The notes: a model not told the origin generated them from the letters alone. 7,575 nt of DNA from Desulfobacterales bacterium (GCA_022361535.1 JAKSAU010000506.1:1-7575); one strand, 5' to 3'; shown: positions 1-6,379, counted from the stretch's first letter. Made by a program: numbers and translations.

Positions 1-972
1 AATATCTGTAAGTTCAACATCGGTTCCGGGGCCACCGGAATCGTTACCCATTCCTTTTACGAAGCCTTGAATCATGCTTCAAAAAGAAACCTTTACGGTA
101 AATATGTGACTGAATTCACCCATGTTAAAAAATTGTTTGTGGATGCATATTGCCGTATTGCCGCTATGAAACTATTTGGCCTTAGGGCGACCGACTACAT
201 GCGCTGTGCCAATGAGAATGACAAACGGTATCTCTTGTACAACCCCATCATGAAAATGAAGGTGGCGCTCCAGGGTGAAGAGGTTCATGAACTGCTTTGG
301 GATATCATCGCAGCAAAAGGGTTTGAAAAGGACGTTTATTTTGAACAGGCAGTGATTGAGCTTCGCGGTTTCCCAAAACTTGAGGGGACACGACACGTGA
401 ATATGGCATTGATTGTAAAACTCATTCCCAATTACTTTTTCAACCCGGGCCAGTTTGACGAAGTGCCTAGACTCAACGGCAATGAAAATGATGATTTCAT
501 GTTCAACCAGGGGCCCACACGCGGTTATGCCAAGACCCAGTTCCATGATTTCCGCAAAGCATACGACAGCAAGGATCTGCCCAACATCAATATTTTTAAG
601 GAACAGATCAAGGCGTATGAGGAATACCTCATGGTTTCCGGTTTGGAACTCAAAGACCAGATGATGAATGATTTTGATTACCTGCTTGCAGTGGGTGAAA
701 TCTTTACTCTGGTGGCATACGGCCAGCTGATTATTGAAAGCGCAGCAATGGAAAACGTGGATGATGCGCTTCTGGACCAGATTTTTGATTTCATGGTCAG
801 GGATTTTGCCAACTACGGTCTTGAGCTTTACTCTAAAGGCAGCAGCACAGAAAAACAGCAGGAAGCCTGCCTGAAGATGGTCAAACGTCCGGCGGTTAAT
901 GCCGAACAGTTTGAAACCGTTTTAAAAGACCATGTCTATTCCCTGGTCGATGCCTATGAAATGAATCCTTAA
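1..972 (+). CDS. Acyl-CoA dehydrogenase with C-terminal extension, 5'-truncated by window edge
   Basis: Frame 1 is open from the first base to the TAA at 970-972, giving 323 codons. The TTG at 67 is only an internal codon, so the true start lies upstream of the window. The fragment begins in the C-terminal helical domain of an acyl-CoA dehydrogenase (FAD enzyme that oxidises acyl-CoA to enoyl-CoA and passes electrons to an Etf). The stretch 'KLEGTRHVNMALI' carries the family's EGT motif, with the presumed catalytic Glu at 382-384 (codon 128). In ordinary family members the chain ends about 15-20 residues after EGT. Here about 195 residues follow. They are mostly helical in appearance and include 'DFDYLLAVGEIFTLVAYGQLI' and 'VRDFANYGLELYSKG'. 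This places it among large, C-terminally extended dehydrogenases (comparable in architecture to VLCAD/ACAD9-type or DmdC-type enzymes). Substrate cannot be read from the fragment. A strong terminator follows, so it is not co-transcribed by default with the next gene. Confidence 0.88.
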   Translation, partial: NICKFNIGSGATGIVTHSFYEALNHASKRNLYGKYVTEFTHVKKLFVDAYCRIAAMKLFGLRATDYMRCANENDKRYLLYNPIMKMKVALQGEEVHELLWDIIAAKGFEKDVYFEQAVIELRGFPKLEGTRHVNMALIVKLIPNYFFNPGQFDEVPRLNGNENDDFMFNQGPTRGYAKTQFHDFRKAYDSKDLPNINIFKEQIKAYEEYLMVSGLELKDQMMNDFDYLLAVGEIFTLVAYGQLIIESAAMENVDDALLDQIFDFMVRDFANYGLELYSKGSSTEKQQEACLKMVKRPAVNAEQFETVLKDHVYSLVDAYEMNP

Positions 973-1001
973 ATTGCTATAGAATTACAACGTGTGATGA
1001 C

Positions 1002-1040
1002 ATCCGGCCTGCAGGTATTCCTGAAGGCCGGATCTTTTTT
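1002..1040 (+). terminator. Rho-independent terminator after the first acyl-CoA dehydrogenase
   Basis: ATCCGGCCT (1002-1010) pairs perfectly with AGGCCGGAT (1025-1033). After one G/A mismatch the stem continues as CAGG (1012-1015) with CCTG (1020-1023), closed by the tetraloop TATT. A C and six T residues (1035-1040) follow directly. This is a textbook intrinsic terminator 30 bases after the stop codon, and it separates the first gene from the dehydrogenase-etf set. Confidence 0.92.
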
Positions 1041-1100
1041 GGGGGTGCGTGAATCCAATAGGTCCACCTAAATTTTATCTTGTTATTTCAAAATCTTTCG

Positions 1101-1130
1101 TGGTAGAACCAGCCTTTTGTTTTTTATGAT
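1101..1130 (+). promoter_or_regulatory. Possible promoter region of the dehydrogenase-etfBA operon
   Basis: A promoter is expected between the terminator at 1040 and the gene start at 1161. TATGAT at 1125-1130 matches the -10 consensus at five of six positions, but no good -35 hexamer stands 16-18 bases upstream (GGTAGA at 1102-1107 is poor). A short perfect dyad, TGGT-AGA-ACCA (1101-1111), overlaps the -35 position and could be a regulator half-site pair. Both assignments are weak and rest on position as much as on sequence. Confidence 0.25.
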
Positions 1131-1160
1131 TTATAGAGAACCAAAAGGTAAAACCAACAT

Positions 1161-2315
1161 ATGACTTTATCTTATAAACTGGAAGACAAGCATGACATGC
1201 TCCGCAAAGCCGTCCGGGAGTTTGCAGAAAATGAAATCAAGCCTGTGGCCGGTAATCTGGAAGAAAATGAAACCTTTTCCCTGGAACTGACCCGGCAGAT
1301 GGGCGACATCGGCCTTTTCGGGATGATTGTACCAGAACGCTTGGGCGGACAGGGCCTGGATTATGTGTCCTACATCATTGCGGTTGAAGAAATAGCAAGG
1401 ATAGACGGCTCCCAGGCAGCCACGGTTGCTGCAGGTAATTCTTTAGGTTTGTCTCCTGTATATTATTTCGGCAATGACGCCCAACAGAAAAAATATCTGC
1501 CTGAATTGTGCAACGGTGATTTTCTCATGGGGTTTGGTCTCACAGAGCCCAATGCAGGGTCTGATGCCGGTGCATCCAGAACCCGTGCGGTGAGAGACAA
1601 GGGCGGCTGGATACTCAACGGGTCAAAGATATTTATTACCAATGCTGCCACCCCCATGACCCGGGGGACCATTATTCAGGCCATTACCGGGAAGGATGAT
1701 CATGGAAAGATCCAGCATACCTGTTTTATCGTTGAGAACGATACGCCGGGATATACGGCAACTCCAATGAAAAACAAGCTGATGTGGCGTGCTTCAAATA
1801 CTGCTGAGATTTCTTTGGAAGACTGTTGGGTGCCGGATGGTGCTGTATTGGGAAACCCTGGTGACGGATTCAAACAGATGCTTTCAACCCTGGACAGGGG
1901 TCGTCTTTCCATTGCTGCCATGGGGCTTGGATGTGCTCAGGGTGCCTATGAAGCAGCCTTGAAATATGCAAAGGAAAGAGTCCAATTCAACAAGCCGTTG
2001 AGCAAACAACAGGTGGTTTCTTTTAAGCTGGCTGACATGGCCATGAAGATCGAACTGGCCCGTAATTTCCTGTATCGGGCCTGCTGGCTTGCTGATCAGC
2101 ATCAACCCTTTGGCAAGGAAGCGGCTATGAGCAAGCTTTATTGTTCTGAGGTTGCCAAAGAAGTGGCGGATGAAGCCGTACAGATCCATGGTGGATACGG
2201 TCTTATGAAGGAATACGATGTAGAACGCTTTTACCGGGATCAGCGCCTGCTGCAAATCGGGGAAGGCACCTCGGAAGTGCTTCGCATGGTAATCTCAAGA
2301 GCCATTGGTTGCTAA
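1161..2315 (+). CDS. Acyl-CoA dehydrogenase (short/medium-chain type), Etf-linked
   Basis: This 384-residue protein has the usual length and full domain set of a soluble tetrameric acyl-CoA dehydrogenase. It has an N-terminal helical domain (about 1-120), the flavin-contacting middle beta domain with 'GFGLTEPNAGSDAG' (124-137) and 'NGSKIFITNA' (153-162), and the C-terminal helical domain with 'ERVQFNKPL' (272-280) and 'QIHGGYG' (341-347). The presumed catalytic base is Glu368 in 'IGEGTSEVLR'. The alternative base position used by isovaleryl-CoA dehydrogenase ('LDLERL') reads 'LDRGRL' here, with Gly in place of Glu, which supports Glu368 as the base. The flanking 'IG-GTSEV-R' wording resembles isovaleryl-type enzymes, so substrate (butyryl, branched, aromatic or other acyl-CoA) is open. 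The ATG at 1161 has only a weak ribosome binding site (AAAGG at 1144-1148, 12 bases away). etfB starts 59 bases after its stop on the same strand, so it is very probably the partner of this Etf. It may work as an oxidase of acyl-CoA or as an enoyl-CoA reductase. Confidence 0.95.
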   Translation: MTLSYKLEDKHDMLRKAVREFAENEIKPVAGNLEENETFSLELTRQMGDIGLFGMIVPERLGGQGLDYVSYIIAVEEIARIDGSQAATVAAGNSLGLSPVYYFGNDAQQKKYLPELCNGDFLMGFGLTEPNAGSDAGASRTRAVRDKGGWILNGSKIFITNAATPMTRGTIIQAITGKDDHGKIQHTCFIVENDTPGYTATPMKNKLMWRASNTAEISLEDCWVPDGAVLGNPGDGFKQMLSTLDRGRLSIAAMGLGCAQGAYEAALKYAKERVQFNKPLSKQQVVSFKLADMAMKIELARNFLYRACWLADQHQPFGKEAAMSKLYCSEVAKEVADEAVQIHGGYGLMKEYDVERFYRDQRLLQIGEGTSEVLRMVISRAIGC

Positions 2316-2374
2316 GGTAGCCAGGTTAACTTGAAAAGGCTAAATAATTAATTGAACAAAGAGTAAAGCAAGAA

Positions 2375-3172
2375 ATGAATATTATCGTAACCATCAAACA
2401 GGTACCGGATACCAATGAGGTAAAGATCGATGCTAAAACCGGTACACTTATCAGGCACGGGGTTCCTTCTATCATTAATCCCGAAGATAAGCATGCCCTG
2501 GAAGCCGCCCTTCAGATAAAAGATGCCCATACAGATACAAAGGTGACGGTACTGTCCATGGGGCCTCCCCAGGCAAAGGACGCATTGCTTGAAGCCCTTG
2601 CAATGGGAGCTGACCACGGCTGCCTTGTATCTGACAAGGCCTTTTCAGGAGCCGATACCCTGGCCACAGCCTATACTCTTTCCATGGCTGTAAAAAAATT
2701 GGCACCATTTGACCTAATTCTCTGCGGCAGCCAAGCAATAGACGGTGACACGGCCCAGGTCGGGCCTCAGCTGGCAGAGTGTTTGGGTATTGCACAGATT
2801 ACCTATGCGACGGATATAGCAGTTGCTGATGGTGTTGTTGAGGTGAAAAGCGTTTTTGGCCGCACGCAGCGGGCTGTGGAAGCAAAGCTGCCTGCCCTTG
2901 TCACGGTGGTTAAAGAATTGAACAAACCCAGGTACAAGACAATGAACGGCATTGTAAAAACGTTCAGGGATAAGACCATCCAGGTTTTTGCCAGTGATGA
3001 TCTGGATCTTAATCCCTTGCGGATCGGCCTTGCCGGGTCCCCAACAACTGTACGAAAGACATTTGTCCCGGAGCTTGGCCGCAAAGGTCTGATTAAAGAA
3101 GGCTGTGCCGATGATCTTTCAGATCAGTTTTTAGACACCCTTATAGAAGAAAACCTGATGCCCGGCGCTTAA
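2375..3172 (+). CDS. etfB: Electron transfer flavoprotein subunit beta, bifurcating-type motifs
   Basis: This 265-residue protein is a normal-length EtfB, forming the alpha/beta Rossmann-like partner of EtfA. The start 'MNIIVTIKQVPDTNEVKID' is typical of the family. Three stretches match EtfB proteins of the NADH-using, electron-bifurcating class rather than the mitochondrial-type class. These are 'SMGPPQA' (61-67, nucleotide-binding loop), 'SGADTLATAY' (91-100) and 'DGDTAQVGP' (123-131), the last two lining the beta-FAD site that replaces AMP in non-bifurcating Etf. The class call is from recalled motif patterns, not from an alignment. The ATG at 2375 has a weak Shine-Dalgarno (AAAGAG, 2358-2363). 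It lies between the dehydrogenase and etfA, in the order dehydrogenase-etfB-etfA used in clostridial bcd-etfBA and carCDE-type operons. Confidence 0.95.
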   Translation: MNIIVTIKQVPDTNEVKIDAKTGTLIRHGVPSIINPEDKHALEAALQIKDAHTDTKVTVLSMGPPQAKDALLEALAMGADHGCLVSDKAFSGADTLATAYTLSMAVKKLAPFDLILCGSQAIDGDTAQVGPQLAECLGIAQITYATDIAVADGVVEVKSVFGRTQRAVEAKLPALVTVVKELNKPRYKTMNGIVKTFRDKTIQVFASDDLDLNPLRIGLAGSPTTVRKTFVPELGRKGLIKEGCADDLSDQFLDTLIEENLMPGA

Positions 3173-3234
3173 GCGGGTGCTGGTGTATGCACTGTAAAAG
3201 TTAAGAAGGACCAATAACGTTTAGGTAAAATCCA

Positions 3235-4446
3235 ATGTCCATATTGATTGATAATGATAAATGTACCGGGTGCCGCAAATGTCTTGCTGCATGCCCCTAT
3301 GATGCACTTGAAATGACTGAAAAAAAAGCTGTTCCCAAAGCGTCATGCACCCTTTGCGGAGCCTGCACGGATGCCTGTAGATTTGAGGCCATATCATTCG
3401 GACAGAATCTTGATCGTATAAAGATGGATGTATCCGGTTTCAAAGGTGTTTTTGTCTTTATAGAAATGGATGGTAACCGGATCACAGAGGGCTCCCTGGA
3501 AATTCTTGGTAAGGCAAGGACTCTTGCAGACGAGGGCCAGGCAAAAGAAGGCAGGGTTACTGCACTGGTTCCCGGATTCGGGTTAAATGGCATTTCAGAT
3601 GAACTTATTGCTTATGGTGCCGATCATGTGATTCTGGTTGATGATGAGCGGTTTAAAATTTATCGGACCGATTATTTTACCCGGGTTGTGGCAGATGTGG
3701 TGCGGGTAAAAATGCCTGAAATTCTACTTTTTTCAGCGACACCGCTTGGCCGTGACCTGGCTCCCAGGGTTTCCAACCGTTTGAAAACGGGATTGACTGC
3801 TGACTGTACCCGTTTATCAATGTGTGAGAAGGACGGCATATTGCTTCAAACCCGTCCGGCATTTGGCGGCAGTATCATGGCCACCATTGTTTGCCCGGAT
3901 AATCGTCCCCAGATGGCAACCGTTCGTCCGGGTGTGATGAAAAAGCTGGACAGGGACGATCAAAGAACCGGAACCGTTGAAACCTTTGAGGTTACCCTGA
4001 GCAAAAAGGACAACCTGGTCCGGGTTAAAGAGATCAGCAATATACCAGGTGATACCGTCAATCTTGAGGATGCTAATATTATTGTTGCCGGTGGCCGCGG
4101 TGTAAAAGGACCCAAAGGGTTCAAGCTTTTAGAAGAGCTGGCGCAGGCGCTTGGGGGTCGGGTTGGTGCCACAAGAGCGGCTGTTGAAGCCGGCTGGATT
4201 TCCCATAATTTTCAGGTCGGTCAAACAGGTAAGACCATCCGCCCGGACCTTTACATTGCCTGTGGGGTATCCGGCAGCATCCAGCATATGGCAGGGGTGA
4301 CAGGTGCTTCAAAAATCATTGCTGTGAACAAGGACAGGCATGCGCCCATTACCGAACTGGCTGACGTGACTTATGTGGGTGACTTGTTCGAGATCATACC
4401 TGACTTGACCCGGAAGGTTGTGGCCAAAAATAAGAGAACTATATGA
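3235..4446 (+). CDS. etfA: Electron transfer flavoprotein subunit alpha with N-terminal 2x[4Fe-4S] ferredoxin domain
   Basis: The 403 residues comprise a ferredoxin module plus a complete EtfA. The module (1-56) has two clean cluster motifs: Cys10, 13, 16, 20 (followed by Pro) and Cys38, 41, 44, 48. The EtfA N-terminal Rossmann-like domain follows, from about 70 to 255. The C-terminal FAD domain carries 'RPQMATVRPG' (224-233), 'GGRGVKGPKGF' (286-296), 'GATRAAVEAGW' (311-321), 'QVGQTGKT' (327-334), 'GVSGSIQH' (344-351) and 'NKDRHAPI' (365-372). It carries FAD and shuttles electrons to the dehydrogenase, while the ferredoxin module probably relays low-potential electrons to or from free ferredoxin. 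EtfA with such an N-terminal module is known from CarE of the Acetobacterium woodii caffeyl-CoA reductase-Etf complex. The ATG at 3235 is the only possible start, because an in-frame TAA stands at 3226-3228. The nearest strong AAGAAGGA (3203-3210) is 24 bases off, so initiation relies on a weak TTAGG (3221-3225). Confidence 0.96.
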   Translation: MSILIDNDKCTGCRKCLAACPYDALEMTEKKAVPKASCTLCGACTDACRFEAISFGQNLDRIKMDVSGFKGVFVFIEMDGNRITEGSLEILGKARTLADEGQAKEGRVTALVPGFGLNGISDELIAYGADHVILVDDERFKIYRTDYFTRVVADVVRVKMPEILLFSATPLGRDLAPRVSNRLKTGLTADCTRLSMCEKDGILLQTRPAFGGSIMATIVCPDNRPQMATVRPGVMKKLDRDDQRTGTVETFEVTLSKKDNLVRVKEISNIPGDTVNLEDANIIVAGGRGVKGPKGFKLLEELAQALGGRVGATRAAVEAGWISHNFQVGQTGKTIRPDLYIACGVSGSIQHMAGVTGASKIIAVNKDRHAPITELADVTYVGDLFEIIPDLTRKVVAKNKRTI

Positions 4447-4462
4447 TGGGCCGACTTTAGTA

Positions 4463-4481
4463 AGGGGTTATTCCTGTTTTT
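4463..4481 (+). terminator. Weak terminator candidate after etfA
   Basis: AGGGG (4463-4467) can pair with TTCCT (4471-4475) through three Watson-Crick and two G-U pairs around a three-base loop, followed by GTTTTT. The stem is short and unstable, so it may not terminate efficiently. It is listed because it is the only stem with a following T-run between etfA and the large hairpins. Confidence 0.25.
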
Positions 4482-4490
4482 ATAGCGCTC

Positions 4491-4517
4491 CTCAAATGAA
4501 GTTATTGATCGTTTGAG
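4491..4517 (+). other. Hairpin downstream of etfA
   Basis: CTCAAATGA (4491-4499) pairs with TGATC-side sequence 4509-4517 as a nine-base-pair stem with a nine-base loop (4500-4508). The only non-Watson-Crick position, T4497 against G4511, is a G-U wobble in + strand RNA. It ends six bases before the much larger hairpin at 4524. No T-run follows. It may be the 5' part of a structured RNA or 3' UTR, and its function is unknown. Confidence 0.5.
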
Positions 4518-4523
4518 CACTTA

Positions 4524-4602
4524 GGCTCGTTTGTTCTAAGAAGACGGCATCAGGCGAATTTTTAAAGAAAATTCGGCAGCCGCTTCTTAGAATAAACGGG
4601 CC
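4524..4602 (+). repeat. Long nested inverted repeat (79 bases, about 32 base pairs) in the etfA-FIST gap
   Basis: The outer arms 4524-4543 (GGCTCGTTTGTTCTAAGAAG) and 4583-4602 form 20 continuous pairs. Eighteen are Watson-Crick, and T4527-G4599 and G4533-T4593 are G-U wobbles in + strand RNA. After a bulged A4544, CGGC (4545-4548) pairs with GCCG (4579-4582). An internal loop of six against three bases follows. Then CGAATTTT (4555-4562) pairs perfectly with AAAATTCG (4568-4575) around the loop TAAAG. No T-run follows, so it is not an ordinary terminator. No target-site duplication is visible at the ends. It could be a structured RNA, an mRNA 3'-end stabiliser or a small palindromic repeat or MITE-like unit. 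The structure is certain and the function unknown. Confidence 0.75.
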
Positions 4603-4669
4603 GGTATTGTATATGAGATGTCTTTATTTTACAGGGTAATCAGATAGGTGTTTTGAGGATTGATATAGA

Positions 4670-4771
4670 ATGAACATGGCTGGCCTGATATGCAACCGGA
4701 GCTTAAGCCATAACGAAAATAAAAAAAGATCTTCAATGGTGTATAAGTTCTTTCAAAAGCTCCTTATTTGA
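4670..4771 (+). CDS. Doubtful small ORF, 33 residues
   Basis: An ATG at 4670 opens a 33-codon frame ending with TGA at 4769-4771. It is preceded by GAGGA (4655-4659), a fair Shine-Dalgarno ten bases upstream. The product is basic (Lys/Arg-rich middle, 'NKKRSS') with a short amphipathic-looking end ('YKFFQKLLI'). There is no recognisable family, no clear membrane segment and no neighbour that suggests a role. Such a frame can occur by chance in a 457-base gap. It is listed only because the start is better placed than those of some real genes here. Confidence 0.15.
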   Translation: MNMAGLICNRSLSHNENKKRSSMVYKFFQKLLI

Positions 4772-4801
4772 ATGTAAACAGTCGTATTTATCTAACAGTC
4801 A

Positions 4802-4833
4802 TTGACACGGCTGATCATTTTAGCAAATATAAG
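4802..4833 (+). promoter_or_regulatory. Candidate sigma70-type promoter of the FIST gene
   Basis: TTGACA (4802-4807) is a perfect -35 hexamer. At the ideal 17-base spacing stands AAATAT (4825-4830), a mediocre -10. The better TATAAG (4828-4833, five of six) lies at 20 bases, longer than usual. Either would give a leader of roughly 65-70 bases before the ATG at 4904. The long gap after etfA makes an independent promoter for the sensor gene likely. Confidence 0.4.
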
Positions 4834-4890
4834 CCCTTAAATAGATTTTTTGTTCTGCATCATCATTTTTTAACCGTTCTTCAAGGTTTC

Positions 4891-4896
4891 GGAGAG
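4891..4896 (+). promoter_or_regulatory. Ribosome binding site of the FIST gene
   Basis: GGAGAG lies seven bases before the ATG at 4904 and is the best Shine-Dalgarno match in front of any gene in this window. It fixes the start of the FIST protein. Confidence 0.7.
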
Positions 4897-4903
4897 AATC
4901 AAG

Positions 4904-6379
4904 ATGTTCAGCTTCAATATCAAGTATCAAAGTCAGGATGATCTGCACCAGGCTCAAGAAAAAGTTTCAAAAGAAAACCCGCAACAGCTTTTAATTCAAA
5001 TATTTTGCGGAAATCCGACCAAAGAGTGCGTATCGAGTTTAATTAAAGAAGTAACAGCAGTTTTTCCCAACTCGCCCATTATCGGCACCACAACTGCCGG
5101 CGAGATAATGGAGGGAGAATCCCTTGATCAGACAATTGTAATCAGTTTCACTCAATTTAAAAAAACTCAAATACGGTCAGCATTGGTGACACAAAATGAG
5201 GATCTTTACCAGGCCGGCCTTCAACTGGCTTCAGACATCAGCCAGCCTGACATTAAAGCTGCGATCATCTTTGGATGCGGTATTAAAAACGGGGGAGCAA
5301 TAAACGGTGAACCGCTTTTAAACGGATTCCAGGATACCTGTCCTGAGGTAGTAATTGCCGGTGCCCAAGCCGGTGATAACGGTGCTGCTCAAAAAACTTA
5401 TGTATTTACCAAAGACGGGTATACTGATGCAGGGGCTGCTGCAGTATCCTTGGGCGGAAAGGATTTGATTGCACATAACAGCTACAATTTAAGCTGGGTA
5501 CCATTGGGTAAAGCAATGGAGATTTCCCATGCTGAGAACACGTGTATCCACACAATTGACGGCAAGCCTGCAAAAGATATCTATACCCACTACCTGGGAG
5601 AAAATGTAGGAGAGCGACTACCCCAGTCGGCAGCGGAATTTCCCTTGGTGGTGGAGCGGCACGGTGTACAATTGGCAAGACATGCCAACCGGTTGCTGCC
5701 TGATGGGTCTCTTGATTTTATGGCACCATTTTATACCGGTGAAAAGGTCTGGTTTGCATTTTGCCACTCCGGCCTGGTTGCACAGGCTGCCCGCCAGATG
5801 TTCGATAATTTTACCGCCAAGAACTGTGATGCCATTTTTATTTATTCCTGCCTGACCCGCAAATGGGTTTTAGGAGAGGATTCTAAACTTGAGCTTGCAC
5901 CATTGGCATGCCTTGCACCTACCTCGGGGTTTTTCAGTTATGGGGAATACTACAGCAATAGGGGTAAAAATTTATTCTTAAGCCAAACCATGACGGTATT
6001 GGCCCTTCATGAAAAGGGTATAGAGGGCCACTCCAAAGAGGGTGCATATGATACAGAGCCTGATTTTCCGGACCACGAAACAAAGCAGGTCCAGGATCTC
6101 AAAGCACTTCACCGGCTGGTGGAAACTTCGGCAGCTGAAAGAGAAGAGGTGATCCTGGAGCTTCAAGAAGCCTTGTCCGAAATAAAAACCCTTCGCGGAT
6201 TCATTCCTATTTGTGCCCATTGTAAAAAAATCAGGGATGACCAGGGCTATTGGAACAGAATCGAAAATTATATCCAGGACCACACAGACGCCCAGTTCAG
6301 CCACGGTATCTGTCCGGATTGCGTCAAAGAGATCTATCCAAGTTTTAAAAACAAACGCAAAAAAGATACATCATCTTAA
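4904..6379 (+). CDS. FIST-domain sensory protein with coiled coil and Cys-rich zinc-binding-like tail
   Basis: The 491 residues form three parts. Residues about 27-215 match the FIST N domain ('PIIGTTTAGEI' 59-69, 'AAIIFGCGIKNGG' 119-131, 'VIAGAQAGDNG' 150-160). Residues about 216-370 match FIST C ('LDFMAPFYTGEKVWFAFCH' 270-288, 'IFIYSCLTRKWVLG' 311-324, 'SGFFSYGE' 341-348). FIST domains are predicted intracellular sensors, thought to bind small ligands such as amino acids. A charged coiled coil (about 394-432) leads to a tail with Cys437-x2-Cys440 and His467-x2-Cys470-x2-Cys473. This tail is frequent at the end of PAS, GGDEF and response-regulator proteins of Desulfobacterota and probably holds a metal ion. 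There is no signal peptide, membrane segment, kinase, cyclase or methyl-accepting domain, so the output must pass through a partner. It has its own ribosome binding site and a likely promoter, and runs convergent with the next gene 52 bases away. The FIST call is firm, but the ligand and target are unknown. Confidence 0.88.
   Translation: MFSFNIKYQSQDDLHQAQEKVSKENPQQLLIQIFCGNPTKECVSSLIKEVTAVFPNSPIIGTTTAGEIMEGESLDQTIVISFTQFKKTQIRSALVTQNEDLYQAGLQLASDISQPDIKAAIIFGCGIKNGGAINGEPLLNGFQDTCPEVVIAGAQAGDNGAAQKTYVFTKDGYTDAGAAAVSLGGKDLIAHNSYNLSWVPLGKAMEISHAENTCIHTIDGKPAKDIYTHYLGENVGERLPQSAAEFPLVVERHGVQLARHANRLLPDGSLDFMAPFYTGEKVWFAFCHSGLVAQAARQMFDNFTAKNCDAIFIYSCLTRKWVLGEDSKLELAPLACLAPTSGFFSYGEYYSNRGKNLFLSQTMTVLALHEKGIEGHSKEGAYDTEPDFPDHETKQVQDLKALHRLVETSAAEREEVILELQEALSEIKTLRGFIPICAHCKKIRDDQGYWNRIENYIQDHTDAQFSHGICPDCVKEIYPSFKNKRKKDTSS

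Noticed and set aside
172..546. 124-codon minus-strand ORF within the first dehydrogenase.
   Set aside because: It lies opposite a firmly recognised coding region and shows no family resemblance; a shadow frame.
1884..2255. 123-codon minus-strand ORF within the second dehydrogenase.
   Set aside because: Antisense shadow of the conserved C-terminal domain, no ribosome binding site or recognisable domain.
4524..4602. Integron attC-type site or insertion-sequence end.
   Set aside because: No GTTRRRY/RYYYAAC core pair at the arm ends, no target-site duplication and no recombinase or transposase in the window.
4872..4887. AACC...GGTT stem just before the FIST ribosome binding site as a riboswitch or thermosensor.
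   Set aside because: Only four pairs and it does not cover the GGAGAG; too small to support.
5212..5221. Perfect ten-base palindrome AGGCCGGCCT inside the FIST gene.
   Set aside because: It lies in well-conserved coding sequence and is explained by codons for Ala-Gly-Leu; no repeat or regulatory context.
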